Positions 1 to 8,669 of a stretch of DNA of 64,000 bases are shown in pieces. The notes under the pieces are model-generated. The model saw only the letters and a program-made list of their open reading frames with translations. It ran no database searches and was not told where the DNA came from. The stretch is from Vibrio orientalis CIP 102891 = ATCC 33934 (GTDB lineage: Bacteria > Pseudomonadota > Gammaproteobacteria > Enterobacterales > Vibrionaceae). A program made the position numbers and the translations under genes. Location: assembly GCF_000176235.1 (NCBI RefSeq), contig NZ_ACZV01000005.1:1860001-1924000 (forward strand), read 5' to 3'. How positions within the stretch are numbered: the stretch's first letter is position 1; every line of letters starts with the position of its first letter.

Positions 1-714
1 GAATTTAAGGTAACCACGATCAAGGTAGTATGACTTAAGTGCCTCGATATCACCCGCCAGAACCTGCTTCTGATACTTATCATCCGCAAGGAAGTTCCAC
101 CAAGCAACATCGACATTAAGATCAAAGCGACTCAGTAGCTCTTCATCTGTGTATTGGGTATTACCAATAAAGTTGATCTGCTTAATCTTGGCAGACACGC
201 CTTCAGTAAAGACAAACTTCAGGTCAGAACGGTTACGAGGTAAAGGTGTCACGACCGCTTTTACGCCAGCATTGTACTTACCCACGCTGTAGTAGAAGTC
301 TTCTAAGCCTTTTTCAATGGTTGAAAGCGTTGTGCGGTCAAGCGCTTCACCAACACGGATGCCTGACGCATCCAAGTTCTGCTGAAGTTGTTCTTCTTTG
401 ATCGCTTTGTTACCTGAGAATGAGATGCTCGCTATCGTTGGACGTTCTTTAACTTGAACAACCAATACATCGTTATCACGCAGCACTTTGATATCTTCAA
501 AGTTACCGGTGGCATATAGCGCGCGTATTGTCTCAGACACATCTTGATTATCGACTGTATCGCCAACTCGTACTGGCATCTTCAGCAATGCTGCACCCAG
601 TGCAACTCGCTGAAGGCCTTCAATTCTAATATCTTGAACTACGAAGTTCTCGGCACCGTTTGCACTGACACTAGTCGCCAACAAAGTTGCAAACAGAATA
701 TTTTTCATCGCCAT
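1..714 (-). CDS. bamA: BamA, outer-membrane assembly factor (N-terminal part; cut by window edge)
   Basis: BamA inserts beta-barrel proteins into the outer membrane as core of the BAM complex. Only the first 238 codons are present; the rest lies beyond base 1. The translation opens with a hydrophobic signal peptide (about residues 1-20, core ILFATLLATSVSA). It continues with the first POTRA repeat (NFVVQDIRIEGLQRV onward), a second POTRA from about residue 92, and the beginning of a third. Two in-frame ATGs are available, at 714 and 708; I took the outer one, but an AAGGAA stretch upstream is too far away to decide. The rseP stop lies 38 bases upstream on the same strand, the usual rseP-bamA order of gammaproteobacteria, so the gene is probably read from the envelope operon. 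The identity is firm; the start is uncertain by two codons. Confidence 0.95.
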   Translation of the reverse strand, partial: MAMKNILFATLLATSVSANGAENFVVQDIRIEGLQRVALGAALLKMPVRVGDTVDNQDVSETIRALYATGNFEDIKVLRDNDVLVVQVKERPTIASISFSGNKAIKEEQLQQNLDASGIRVGEALDRTTLSTIEKGLEDFYYSVGKYNAGVKAVVTPLPRNRSDLKFVFTEGVSAKIKQINFIGNTQYTDEELLSRFDLNVDVAWWNFLADDKYQKQVLAGDIEALKSYYLDRGYLKF

Positions 715-752
715 ATTTGTTTTTGTTATTCCTTAATTCAACCTTTGCTCAA

Positions 753-2111
753 TTACAAACGAGCAAAATCATTGAAAATTGCCACTGCCATAAGAGAGAA
801 GATAATTGCACCGCCTACGCGGTAACCCATTTCCTGAATTTTCTCAGGGACAGGGCGTCTTATTACAGCCTCAATAGCAAAAAACAATAAATGTCCGCCA
901 TCTAACATAGGTAACGGTACAAGGTTAATAATCCCTAAGTTAACACTGATTAATGCAAGGAAACCTAAAAAGTAGACTAAGCCATAATCGGCAGTCATAC
1001 CGGCCCCTTTTGCGATCGAAATAGGTCCACTTAAGTTATTCAATCCAACATCACCAACAATCAGCTTTTTGAGCATACTGATTGTCAGACTGATTACCTG
1101 ACCTGTTTTCTCAACCGCCTTACCGACTGAATCAATTACACCAAATTGTAAGTCGAAGCGATAATTTTCTGGCCATTCTGCGACTTCAGGAGCGATTCCA
1201 GCAAAACCAATCACTCGCTTGTCAGCAAGTTCACGGCTATCAGGAATCATCGTTAAACTAACGCTCTCTCCATTTCGCTCAATTTGAAGCTCAACCGGTG
1301 TATTTGGGTGTTGTTGAATCGCTTCAACAACTTGAGCCCATTCACTAATTTCTTGACCATCAAGGGAAACAAGTAAATCACCAACCTCAAGTCCTGCTTT
1401 TGCACCCGCGCCATCTTCTGACACTGCAGTCAGGCGCGGTGTAATCGCAGGGGTGAATGGAACAAAACCGAGCGCTGACATTGCAGACTCTTTCTCTGGA
1501 TCAAAGTTCCACTCAGTTAAATCAAAATGCTTAACTTGCTCTACACCAATACCGTCAGCAGGAGCAACGGTCATGGTTAACTGGCGGTCACCGATATGAG
1601 CAATAAGGCCCATATTAACCGATTCCCAATCCGCAGTTTTGACGCCGGAAACCGATTTTAGTTCCATTCCAGATTCTAAACCTGCATCAGCAGCAATCGA
1701 GTAAGGGGTCACTTCACCTACCACCGGCTTAACAGCAGGAACGCCGATTAAGAAAACCAACCAATAAGCAAAGATAGCAAATAAGAAGTTAAAAGCCGGT
1801 CCCGCTGCAACAATGGCCGTTCGTTTCCATAGAGGCTTGCGATCAAAAGCAAACTCATACTCACCTTCAGCAAGGTCATCAACACGCCCATCGAGCATTT
1901 TGACGTAACCGCCTAATGGAATAACTGAAACACTATACTCAGTGCCATCCTTACCCACTTTGCTCCAAATGGATTTACCGAAACCAATTGAAAACTTTTC
2001 AACTTTGACACCGCAGCGTCGCGCTACCCAAAAGTGGCCAAACTCGTGAACCGCTACCAGAATTCCTAGTGCGATTATGAAGGAAGCAAAGTTCCACAAA
2101 ATACCTGTCAT
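753..2111 (-). CDS. rseP: RseP, site-2 zinc metalloprotease
   Basis: This is the inner-membrane intramembrane protease that makes the second cut in the anti-sigma factor RseA, releasing sigma-E; it also clears signal-peptide remnants. The zinc motif HEFGH is at residues 22-26 inside the first membrane segment. Two PDZ domains fill the periplasmic middle (about 115-300). The third metal ligand lies in the C-terminal LDGGH motif (about residue 400), followed by the last membrane segments. The length of 452 aa agrees with E. coli (450). The ATG overlaps the dxr stop by four bases (ATGA), so the two are translationally coupled. The bamA gene follows. Confidence 0.97.
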   Translation of the reverse strand: MTGILWNFASFIIALGILVAVHEFGHFWVARRCGVKVEKFSIGFGKSIWSKVGKDGTEYSVSVIPLGGYVKMLDGRVDDLAEGEYEFAFDRKPLWKRTAIVAAGPAFNFLFAIFAYWLVFLIGVPAVKPVVGEVTPYSIAADAGLESGMELKSVSGVKTADWESVNMGLIAHIGDRQLTMTVAPADGIGVEQVKHFDLTEWNFDPEKESAMSALGFVPFTPAITPRLTAVSEDGAGAKAGLEVGDLLVSLDGQEISEWAQVVEAIQQHPNTPVELQIERNGESVSLTMIPDSRELADKRVIGFAGIAPEVAEWPENYRFDLQFGVIDSVGKAVEKTGQVISLTISMLKKLIVGDVGLNNLSGPISIAKGAGMTADYGLVYFLGFLALISVNLGIINLVPLPMLDGGHLLFFAIEAVIRRPVPEKIQEMGYRVGGAIIFSLMAVAIFNDFARL

Positions 2112-3316
2112 CGCTTAAGCCCACTTACGATCGTTACCGCTAATTCTCTTGCTATTCTATCGAGCTCTAAAATGCTTTCCAAGTCACTGCATTGCGACGA
2201 GCTGTAAGAACCTATGATATTGCTCGCTACTTGCTCATTTACCTTGGCGATATCAGTAAAGCGAAGCTGTTTGTTTAAAAACGCATCAACGGCAATTTCA
2301 TTGGCAGCGTTAAGTGCTGTGGTCGCATGTTGACCGGCATAACACGCCTCAATTGCCAGCTTTAAGCATGGGTAACGGTTAAAGTCTGGCTCAAGGAACG
2401 TCAGCTCTCCTACCTTGGTAAAGTCAAGTGCAGGTACACCAGCTTCAATTCGTTCTGGATACGAAAGCGTCAGAGCAATAGGCGTGGCCATGTCAGGCTC
2501 GCCCATCTGTGCTAATACTGAGCCATCTTTGTATTGAACCATAGAATGAATAACAGACTGCGGATGAATCACAACCTTGAGCTGCTCACGTTGAGTATTG
2601 AACAGCCATTTCGCCTCAATATACTCAAGACCTTTATTCATCATAGTCGCAGAGTCTACCGAGATTTTTGGCCCCATAGACCAATTAGGGTGCGCAATAG
2701 CTTGCTCTGGCGTCACATCATCAAGTGAACTGATATCGCTATAACGGAACGGACCACCTGAGCCGGTTAGCAAGATATGTGAAATACCGTGGTTATCAAG
2801 CTGGCAGTGGCCTAAGTTCGTTTGAATATCGCTAGGTAAACATTGGAAAATAGCATTATGCTCGCTATCAACAGGCAGCAATTCTGCACTATGCTTGTTC
2901 ACCGCATCGATAAACAACTGGCCAGACATCACCAACGCCTCTTTATTTGCTAAGAGCACGCGCTTACCCGCTTTGACTGCCGCCATTGTCGGTAGCAAAC
3001 CTGCTGCCCCCACAATTGCAGCCATAACGGTATCGACCTCATCCATTGATGAGACTTCACACATCGCATCAACACCTGACAGCACCTGAGTGGCTATTTT
3101 AAGTTCAGAGAGTTGAAGCTTGAGTTGTTTAGCGGCGTTGTCATCAGCCATAACAGCAAACTTAGGCTGCCATTTCTGACACAGTTCTCGCATTTTCGCT
3201 ACGTTTTGCCCTGCGGCTAACGCAACCACTGAAAACTTCTCAGGATTTTGTTCGAGAACCTTAAACGTGCTTGCTCCAATCGAGCCTGTCGCACCTAGAA
3301 TCGTTAACTTACGCAT
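2108..3316 (-). CDS. dxr: 1-deoxy-D-xylulose 5-phosphate reductoisomerase
   Basis: This cytoplasmic enzyme converts DXP to 2-C-methyl-D-erythritol 4-phosphate with NADPH, the first committed step of the MEP isoprenoid pathway. The NADPH-binding loop GATGSIGAS is at residues 8-16. Metal and substrate motifs follow in the middle (VDSEHNAIFQCL) and in SVDSATMMNKGLE. It has 402 aa against 398 in E. coli. It sits between cdsA (42 bases upstream) and rseP (4-base overlap). With uppS it places isoprenoid supply next to undecaprenyl phosphate synthesis in the same operon. Confidence 0.97.
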   Translation of the reverse strand: MRKLTILGATGSIGASTFKVLEQNPEKFSVVALAAGQNVAKMRELCQKWQPKFAVMADDNAAKQLKLQLSELKIATQVLSGVDAMCEVSSMDEVDTVMAAIVGAAGLLPTMAAVKAGKRVLLANKEALVMSGQLFIDAVNKHSAELLPVDSEHNAIFQCLPSDIQTNLGHCQLDNHGISHILLTGSGGPFRYSDISSLDDVTPEQAIAHPNWSMGPKISVDSATMMNKGLEYIEAKWLFNTQREQLKVVIHPQSVIHSMVQYKDGSVLAQMGEPDMATPIALTLSYPERIEAGVPALDFTKVGELTFLEPDFNRYPCLKLAIEACYAGQHATTALNAANEIAVDAFLNKQLRFTDIAKVNEQVASNIIGSYSSSQCSDLESILELDRIARELAVTIVSGLKR

Positions 3317-3358
3317 AGCGAGAAACCAAAGTATGGTAAGGGCAAGCCGAAGCTTGCC

Positions 3359-4201
3359 TTAAAATATGAAGTATAGGAAAGCAAAAACAGGAAATGCCGC
3401 TGTTAGGCTATCAATGCGGTCTAATACACCGCCATGTCCAGGAATGATGTTGCTGCTGTCCTTAATACCAGAGACTCGTTTAAACATGCTTTCAACTAAA
3501 TCGCCTAGCACTGAAATCACCACAGTCACTAGCGTAATCGCCACCATAGTAAAGGTGCTATCGAACTGGAGATTAAACCATTGCGCCGTTCCCCAGCCGA
3601 CTAAAATTGCAGTAATAATACCGCCAACAAGGCCTTCAATCGTCTTATTCGGGCTAACATGAGGGGCCATTTTATGTTTGCCGAAGCTCTTACCAGCAAA
3701 GTAAGCGCCGCTGTCCGCTGCCCAAACAATAAAGCAGACGTAAAGGACTAACTTAGCACCATGATAAGGGTCAACATCGACTCCTTCGGCGCGAAGCAGC
3801 AAAACACTCCAAAAGAATGGCAACAACGTGAGTATGCCAAAGCTATGGCGTAAAAAGTTAGAGTTCTGCCAGAATGACGAAGATTTCGGGTAAGTGATGG
3901 CTAAAGCGCTAGCCACTAACCACCAAATAAAGCCTACTGCCAAAATAGCGTAATGACCGTCAGAAATTAGATTCAGACTTAGGCTGTCGAATGGAATAAA
4001 AATCAGACTTGCAGCGCTGACGGCCACCGTCGGAATTAATGCCATAGTACGCGACTTAGCATCAACGAATTGCGTCCACTCCCAGTAACCAATCAATGTA
4101 ACAACAGCAATGGCTGCCATAAACAGTGGTAATGAAAGCTCAAATATCCCTAAAATCACCAGAGGAGCAAGGATAAGCGCGGTAATAATTCTTTGTTTCA
4201 A
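3359..4201 (-). CDS. cdsA: Phosphatidate cytidylyltransferase (CDP-diglyceride synthase)
   Basis: CdsA makes CDP-diacylglycerol from CTP and phosphatidic acid at the inner membrane, the branch point for all phospholipids. The 280-residue chain is hydrophobic with many membrane segments. It ends in the family signature beginning SMFKRVSGIKDSS and continuing into PGHGGVLDRIDS, which carries the metal-binding aspartates. It starts 11 bases after the uppS stop and ends 42 bases before the dxr start, in the usual operon order. No anomalies are visible. Confidence 0.96.
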   Translation of the reverse strand: MKQRIITALILAPLVILGIFELSLPLFMAAIAVVTLIGYWEWTQFVDAKSRTMALIPTVAVSAASLIFIPFDSLSLNLISDGHYAILAVGFIWWLVASALAITYPKSSSFWQNSNFLRHSFGILTLLPFFWSVLLLRAEGVDVDPYHGAKLVLYVCFIVWAADSGAYFAGKSFGKHKMAPHVSPNKTIEGLVGGIITAILVGWGTAQWFNLQFDSTFTMVAITLVTVVISVLGDLVESMFKRVSGIKDSSNIIPGHGGVLDRIDSLTAAFPVFAFLYFIF

Positions 4202-4212
4202 ACTTGGATCCT

Positions 4213-4968
4213 TTATTCGCTGTCCATTAGCGCTTTGATTTGCTCACCAGTACAACCAAATCGGCGTTCACGGTTCACAAACCAAGTCACAGCTTCAATC
4301 AAGCTGTTTTCATCGAACTCAGGCCAGTACACTGGAGTAAAGTACAGCTCCGCGTAAGCCATCTGCCACAACATGAAGTTGCTGATGCGGCATTCACCAC
4401 TGGTTCGAATCATCAAATCAACTTCAGGTAAATCTGCCATGGTAAGGTGTTCAGTTATCAGCTCTTCGCTGACATCTTCCGCCTTCAATTCGCCATTGGC
4501 AACCTTAGCTGAAATTGCTTTCGTCGCCTGCATAATATCCCACTTGCCACCGTAGTTAGCCGCAATATTGATAACCATGCCTGTATTTGATTCAGTTAAA
4601 GCCTCAGCTTGAGCGATCTTCTTTTGCAAGCGATCGTTAAAACGGGACTTATCGCCGATAACGCGTAGGCGTAAGTTATTCTTATGAAGTTTTTTCACTT
4701 CTGTTGAAAGAACTGAAATAAACAGCTCCATCAGCACACCAACTTCTTCTTCAGGGCGACGCCAGTTTTCACTACTAAACGCAAATAGAGTAATTGCCTT
4801 TATGCCTAGTTTCGCTGAAGTTGAAATCGCTTTACGTACCGCAGCAACACCATTTTTATGACCAAATACACGAGGTTTACCTTGTGCCTTCGCCCAGCGG
4901 CCATTGCCATCCATAATGATTGCGATATGTTTTGGGAGTAAATCAGGAGAGAGTTGTGAGTTATGCAT
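4213..4968 (-). CDS. uppS: Undecaprenyl diphosphate synthase
   Basis: This cis-prenyltransferase adds eight isopentenyl units to farnesyl diphosphate, making the lipid carrier for peptidoglycan and O-antigen. The conserved N-terminal motif IIMDGNGRWAK (residues 17-27) carries the catalytic Asp20 and the diphosphate-binding loop. The C-terminal blocks DLMIRTSGECRISNFMLWQ and the PVYWPEF segment are intact. It is 251 aa long, close to the E. coli enzyme. A hairpin plus T run after frr lies in the 96-base gap upstream, so uppS may have its own promoter there or depend on read-through. Confidence 0.97.
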   Translation of the reverse strand: MHNSQLSPDLLPKHIAIIMDGNGRWAKAQGKPRVFGHKNGVAAVRKAISTSAKLGIKAITLFAFSSENWRRPEEEVGVLMELFISVLSTEVKKLHKNNLRLRVIGDKSRFNDRLQKKIAQAEALTESNTGMVINIAANYGGKWDIMQATKAISAKVANGELKAEDVSEELITEHLTMADLPEVDLMIRTSGECRISNFMLWQMAYAELYFTPVYWPEFDENSLIEAVTWFVNRERRFGCTGEQIKALMDSE

Positions 4969-5008
4969 AAAACATTGATAGATAATCAGCAGGAGAGAGA
5001 GATTAGCA

Positions 5009-5037
5009 TAAAAAAACGCTGTGCTGCGAGCACAGCG
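5009..5037 (-). terminator. Rho-independent terminator after frr
   Basis: On the minus strand an inverted repeat (CGCTGTGCT / AGCACAGCG) with a three-base loop is followed by seven Ts. It lies between frr and uppS in one gene train, so it either ends the ribosome-factor transcript or works as a partial terminator. Confidence 0.85.
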
Positions 5038-5064
5038 CCATTTATATAGAAAGATTATAGAGAA

Positions 5065-5622
5065 TTAGACTTCCATCAACTCTTTTTCTTTCGCAGCTAA
5101 CACTTCATCTACCTGCTTAACTGCAGCATCTGTTAGCTTTTGAATCTCATCTTGACCTTTACGATCTTCATCTTCAGAGATTTCTTTGTCTTTTAGTAGT
5201 GCTTTCAGTTCACCGTTAGCATCACGACGGATGTTACGGATAGCAACACGGCCACCTTCAGCTTCACCACGTACGATCTTAACTAGGTCTTTACGACGTT
5301 CTTCAGTTAGTGGAGGAAGTGGAACGCGAATGATAGTACCAGCAGACATTGGGTTTAGACCAAGGTCAGACATCATGATTGCTTTTTCAACTTTTTGCGT
5401 AAGCTCTTTGTCGAATACTGTGATTGCTAGTGTACGTGCATCTTCAGCTACAACGTTTGCTACTTGGTTAAGAGGCGTTGGAGCGCCGTAGTACTCTACA
5501 GAGATACCAGATAGTAGACTTGGGTGCGCACGACCTGTACGAACTTTAGAAAGGTTGTTCTTTAGCGCTTCTACGCTTTTTTCCATGCGCTCTTGAGCGT
5601 CTTGTTTGATTTCGTTAATCAC
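5065..5622 (-). CDS. frr: Ribosome recycling factor
   Basis: Frr, with EF-G, splits post-termination ribosomes. The 185-residue length equals that of E. coli. The N terminus (INEIKQDAQERMEKSVEALK) and the conserved KVRTGRAHPSLL segment, which forms the long helical domain I, are present, as is RVPLPPLTEERRKDLVK in the middle. The pyrH stop lies 102 bases upstream, and the hairpin terminator lies just after the stop codon. Codon use looks like that of a highly expressed gene, as in its neighbours. Confidence 0.97.
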   Translation of the reverse strand: MINEIKQDAQERMEKSVEALKNNLSKVRTGRAHPSLLSGISVEYYGAPTPLNQVANVVAEDARTLAITVFDKELTQKVEKAIMMSDLGLNPMSAGTIIRVPLPPLTEERRKDLVKIVRGEAEGGRVAIRNIRRDANGELKALLKDKEISEDEDRKGQDEIQKLTDAAVKQVDEVLAAKEKELMEV

Positions 5623-5724
5623 AATATCACCTTAATGTGTAATTCTTTCTCGAAGAAAGCCTATGCGGGAGTCTTCAAAAGGCAATACCGTAGCATAAAT
5701 CAATTTACGCTACGGTGATTGGAG

Positions 5725-6456
5725 TTACTCTGCGCCGCTGATTAGCGTGCCTTCTGCTTCACCCATTACCACGCGACGAAGTGCACCTGGCTTATTCATA
5801 TTGAATACGCGGATTGGCATTTTGTGGTCACGAGCCAGTGTAAATGCAGCCAAATCCATCACTTTTAGCTCTTTTTCAAGAACTGCATTGAATGAAAGCT
5901 TATCATACAGCTCTGCGTCAGGGTTTGCTACAGGGTCAGCGCTAAATACGCCATCTACTTTTGTCGCTTTTAGAACTACGTCAGCTTCAATTTCAATACC
6001 GCGCAAACATGCAGCAGAATCTGTAGTAAAGAACGGGTTACCAGTACCTGCAGAGAAAATCACTACACGGCCTTGGCGAAGTTCGCGGATAGCGTCAGCC
6101 CAGTTGTAATCGTCACACACACCTTTAAGAGGAATTGCTGACATTACGCGAGCGTTCACGTATGCACGGTGAAGAGCATCACGCATGGCTAGGCCATTCA
6201 TTACTGTTGCTAGCATACCCATGTGGTCACCAACAACACGGTTCATACCCGCTTCGGCTAGGCCTGCACCGCGGAATAGGTTACCACCACCGATAACCAC
6301 ACCAACTTGAACACCAAGTTCAACCAACTCTTTTACTTCTTGTGCCATGCGATCAAGAACCGCTGGATCAATGCCGAAACCATCTTCGCCTTGAAGAGCT
6401 TCACCACTCAGTTTTAACAGAATACGTTGATACGCTGGTTTAGGGTTCGTAGTCAT
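5725..6456 (-). CDS. pyrH: Uridylate kinase
   Basis: PyrH phosphorylates UMP to UDP in pyrimidine nucleotide synthesis and is a hexameric amino-acid-kinase-fold enzyme. The N-terminal phosphate-binding segment LLKLSGEAL (residues 13-21) and the VIGGGNLFRG loop are intact. The later TGNPFFTTDSAA and KATKVDGVFSADP motifs are typical of the family. It has 243 aa against 241 in E. coli. It lies between tsf and frr as in most proteobacteria. A terminator-like hairpin after tsf precedes it, so it may have its own promoter in the 150-base gap. Confidence 0.97.
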   Translation of the reverse strand: MTTNPKPAYQRILLKLSGEALQGEDGFGIDPAVLDRMAQEVKELVELGVQVGVVIGGGNLFRGAGLAEAGMNRVVGDHMGMLATVMNGLAMRDALHRAYVNARVMSAIPLKGVCDDYNWADAIRELRQGRVVIFSAGTGNPFFTTDSAACLRGIEIEADVVLKATKVDGVFSADPVANPDAELYDKLSFNAVLEKELKVMDLAAFTLARDHKMPIRVFNMNKPGALRRVVMGEAEGTLISGAE

Positions 6457-6554
6457 GGAGTTTACCTTCCAAAAGAGAGTTGTTGATTAACAGTCATGGA
6501 TGAAGACTTATATAGTCTGCATTCATCACAGTTAAACGATTAATCGTTAGTCGT

Positions 6555-6582
6555 AAAAAGACCGCAGCCTTGGCTACGGTCT
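6555..6582 (-). terminator. Rho-independent terminator after tsf
   Basis: On the minus strand the arms GACCGTAGCC and GGCTGCGGTC pair with one mismatch and a short AA loop, followed by five Ts. It lies 25 bases past the tsf stop and ends the rpsB-tsf transcript, wholly or in part. Confidence 0.85.
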
Positions 6583-6606
6583 AAATAATATGCGAGTCTC
6601 TAAGGA

Positions 6607-7449
6607 TTAACCTTTTTGAGCTGCAGCTACTTCTTCAGCGAAGCTCATTTCTTCAGCTTTCTCAATACCTTCACCTACTTCTAGGCGAACGAATGAAACA
6701 ACTGAAGCGCCTTTTTCTTTCAGCATTTCGCCTACAGATTTCTTAGGCTCCATGATGAACGCTTGACCAGTTAGAGAGATTTCGCCCGTGAATTTCTTCA
6801 TACGGCCAACAACCATTTTCTCTGCGATCTCAGCAGGCTTGCCTTCGTTCATAGCGATTTCAACTTGAACTTCTTTCTCTTTAGCAACTACGTCAGCTGG
6901 TACGTCTTCTGGGTTAACGTACTCTGGCTTAGAAGCAGCAACGTGCATTGCAACGTGCTTAAGAGTTTCAGCGTCGCCTTCACCAGCAACAACTACACCG
7001 ATCTTCTCGCCGTGACGGTAAGAAGCTAGTGCAACACCTTCAACGTACTGAACGCGACGGATGTTGATGTTTTCGCCGATTTTAGCTACTAGAGCAACGC
7101 GAGTTTCTTCGAACTTAGCTTGTAGTTCTTCAACAGAAGCTTTAGAAGCTAGAGCGTCAGCTGCAACTTCTTCAGCGAATGCTGTGAAGTTACCATCTTT
7201 AGCAACAAAGTCAGTTTGGCAGTTAACTTCAAGAAGAACAGCAACGCCGTTTTCTTCTTTAATGATGATTGCGCCTTCAGCAGCAACGTTACCTGCTTTT
7301 TTAGCAGCTTTCGCAGCGCCTGATTTACGCATGTTTTCGATTGCTAGTTCGATGTCAGCGTTTGCTTCAACAAGCGCTTTCTTACATTCCATCATACCTG
7401 CGCCAGTGCGTTCGCGCAGTTCTTTAACTAGAGCAGCAGTAACAGCCAT
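6607..7449 (-). CDS. tsf: Elongation factor Ts
   Basis: EF-Ts is the nucleotide exchange factor that regenerates EF-Tu-GTP. The N-terminal UBA-like helices (VTAALVKELRERTGAGMMEC) and the TDFVAKD motif (residues 79-85), which contacts the EF-Tu nucleotide site, are present. It has 280 aa against 283 in E. coli. It is encoded directly after rpsB; the gap holds a strong hairpin plus T run (7481-7512), so part of the rpsB transcripts are probably ended before tsf. Confidence 0.97.
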   Translation of the reverse strand: MAVTAALVKELRERTGAGMMECKKALVEANADIELAIENMRKSGAAKAAKKAGNVAAEGAIIIKEENGVAVLLEVNCQTDFVAKDGNFTAFAEEVAADALASKASVEELQAKFEETRVALVAKIGENINIRRVQYVEGVALASYRHGEKIGVVVAGEGDAETLKHVAMHVAASKPEYVNPEDVPADVVAKEKEVQVEIAMNEGKPAEIAEKMVVGRMKKFTGEISLTGQAFIMEPKKSVGEMLKEKGASVVSFVRLEVGEGIEKAEEMSFAEEVAAAQKG

Positions 7450-7480
7450 TCTAAATTCCTCAGTTGATTCTGGATTTGGT

Positions 7481-7512
7481 AAAAAACAGGGGCCTACATT
7501 TTCGGCCCCTGC
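7481..7512 (-). terminator. Terminator or attenuator between rpsB and tsf
   Basis: On the minus strand the arms CAGGGGCC and GGCCCCTG enclose a short A-rich loop and are followed by six Ts. It lies inside the rpsB-tsf pair and is likely a partial terminator setting the S2 : EF-Ts ratio (inference). Confidence 0.8.
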
Positions 7513-7580
7513 TGATAACTATAACTCAGTTCATGCTACAACTTGGTTGCACATAGACTAAGTGTGACTAGGAGCCGCTA

Positions 7581-8309
7581 TTATTCAGCTTCTACGAAAC
7601 CGTCTTTTTCAGCAGCTACAGCTACGTCTTTGTTACGGCCTTCAGTTACTGAAGTTGCAACAGCGTTTAGGTATAGCTGTACCGCACGGATCGCATCGTC
7701 GTTACCTGGGATGATGTAGTCAACGCCGTCTGGGTTAGAGTTAGTATCTACTACAGCGTATACTGGAATACCTAGGTTGTTAGCTTCTTTAATCGCAATG
7801 TGTTCGTGATCAGCGTCGATTACGAATAGAGCGTCTGGTAGGCCGCCCATGTCTTTGATACCACCAAGAGATTTCTCTAGCTTCTCCATTTCGCGAGTAC
7901 GCATTAGAGCTTCTTTCTTAGTTAGTTTATCAAAAGTACCGTCTTGAGCTTGAGCTTCAAGTTCTTTTAGACGCTTGATTGACTGACGAACAGTTTTGTA
8001 GTTTGTAAGCATACCGCCTAACCAGCGGTTGTTTACGTAAAACTGGTTGCTTGCGATTGCAGCTTCTTTAACAGCTTCAGATGCAGCGCGCTTAGTACCA
8101 ACAAATAGAACTTTACCTTTCTTCTCGCCAACTTTAGCTAGTTCAGCTAGAGCGTCGTTGAACATTGGTACAGTTTTTTCTAGGTTGATGATATGAACCT
8201 TGTTACGAGCACCAAAGATGAATGGCTTCATTTTTGGGTTCCAGTAACGAGTCTGGTGACCGAAGTGAACACCAGCTTTTAGCATATCGCGCATTGATAC
8301 AGTTGCCAT
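7581..8309 (-). CDS. rpsB: 30S ribosomal protein S2
   Basis: S2 is a component of the small subunit that binds late in assembly and interacts with S1. The start was set at ATG 8309 (MATVSMRDMLKAGVHFGHQT) because GAGG lies eight bases upstream and E. coli S2 begins the same way. A longer reading frame extends eleven codons further into the structured leader but has no comparable ribosome site. It is 242 aa long. The family motifs RWLGGMLTNYKTVRQSI and GGLPDALFVIDADHE are intact. It is divergent from map. Confidence 0.97.
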   Translation of the reverse strand: MATVSMRDMLKAGVHFGHQTRYWNPKMKPFIFGARNKVHIINLEKTVPMFNDALAELAKVGEKKGKVLFVGTKRAASEAVKEAAIASNQFYVNNRWLGGMLTNYKTVRQSIKRLKELEAQAQDGTFDKLTKKEALMRTREMEKLEKSLGGIKDMGGLPDALFVIDADHEHIAIKEANNLGIPVYAVVDTNSNPDGVDYIIPGNDDAIRAVQLYLNAVATSVTEGRNKDVAVAAEKDGFVEAE

Positions 8310-8380
8310 TTTAAAATCCTCTATGGGGTTAGGCCTCCACATCCCCCATAACTCCGACTAGGCTTCTGCCCAGCACCCCG
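8310..8380 (-). promoter_or_regulatory. Structured rpsB mRNA leader (candidate S2-responsive element)
   Basis: The minus-strand leader just before rpsB holds two stems: CTGGGC/GCCTAG with an AGAA loop (8358-8373), and ATGGGG/CCCCAT (8323-8349) closing close to the ribosome binding site. Autoregulation of rpsB by S2 through a conserved leader is known in E. coli and relatives. I infer the same here from the position and the pairing; I have not modelled the fold. Confidence 0.45.
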
Positions 8381-8592
8381 GAATATGTGACGGAATGTGT
8401 GTGATTTAAAGATATAAGTTAGTTGGAAGTAATCGGCTTCGCCAGCTAAGAGACTTAACTAGAGAGAACAGACCACATTTCCGGCGCGCTTTATACCATA
8501 TTTTCGCCCTCTTTGGCTAGTAAAAAAACATTCAGTCGCCTTTTTGACGTACAGTTAATCGATGAGATCTTCCCTTCGCTCATGAAGAATAA

Positions 8593-8621
8593 TTCTCATT
8601 ATGTAGTGTTCCTGCTAGAAT
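8593..8621 (+). promoter_or_regulatory. Candidate sigma-70 promoter of map, overlapped by a Fur-like box
   Basis: TTCTCA (8593-8598), a 17-base spacer and TAGAAT (8616-8621) form a reasonable promoter that would start transcription about 42 bases before map. The AT-rich dyad AATAATTCTCATTAT (8588-8602) covers the -35 element and resembles a Fur box, though I count only about 13 of 19 matches to the consensus. Confidence 0.4.
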
Positions 8622-8669
8622 GCGCCCATTCGCACCTGTGTGTGCAACCGAATAAAGTAGAGAAAGCCG

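Noticed and set aside
544..890. Two short plus-strand open frames across the bamA/rseP junction
   Set aside because: They run antisense through the bamA start and the rseP end, without ribosome sites or family features.
7061..7561. A 166-codon plus-strand open frame opposite tsf
   Set aside because: It is antisense to a highly biased coding sequence, which often produces long open frames; the translation is serine/alanine-rich and resembles no family.
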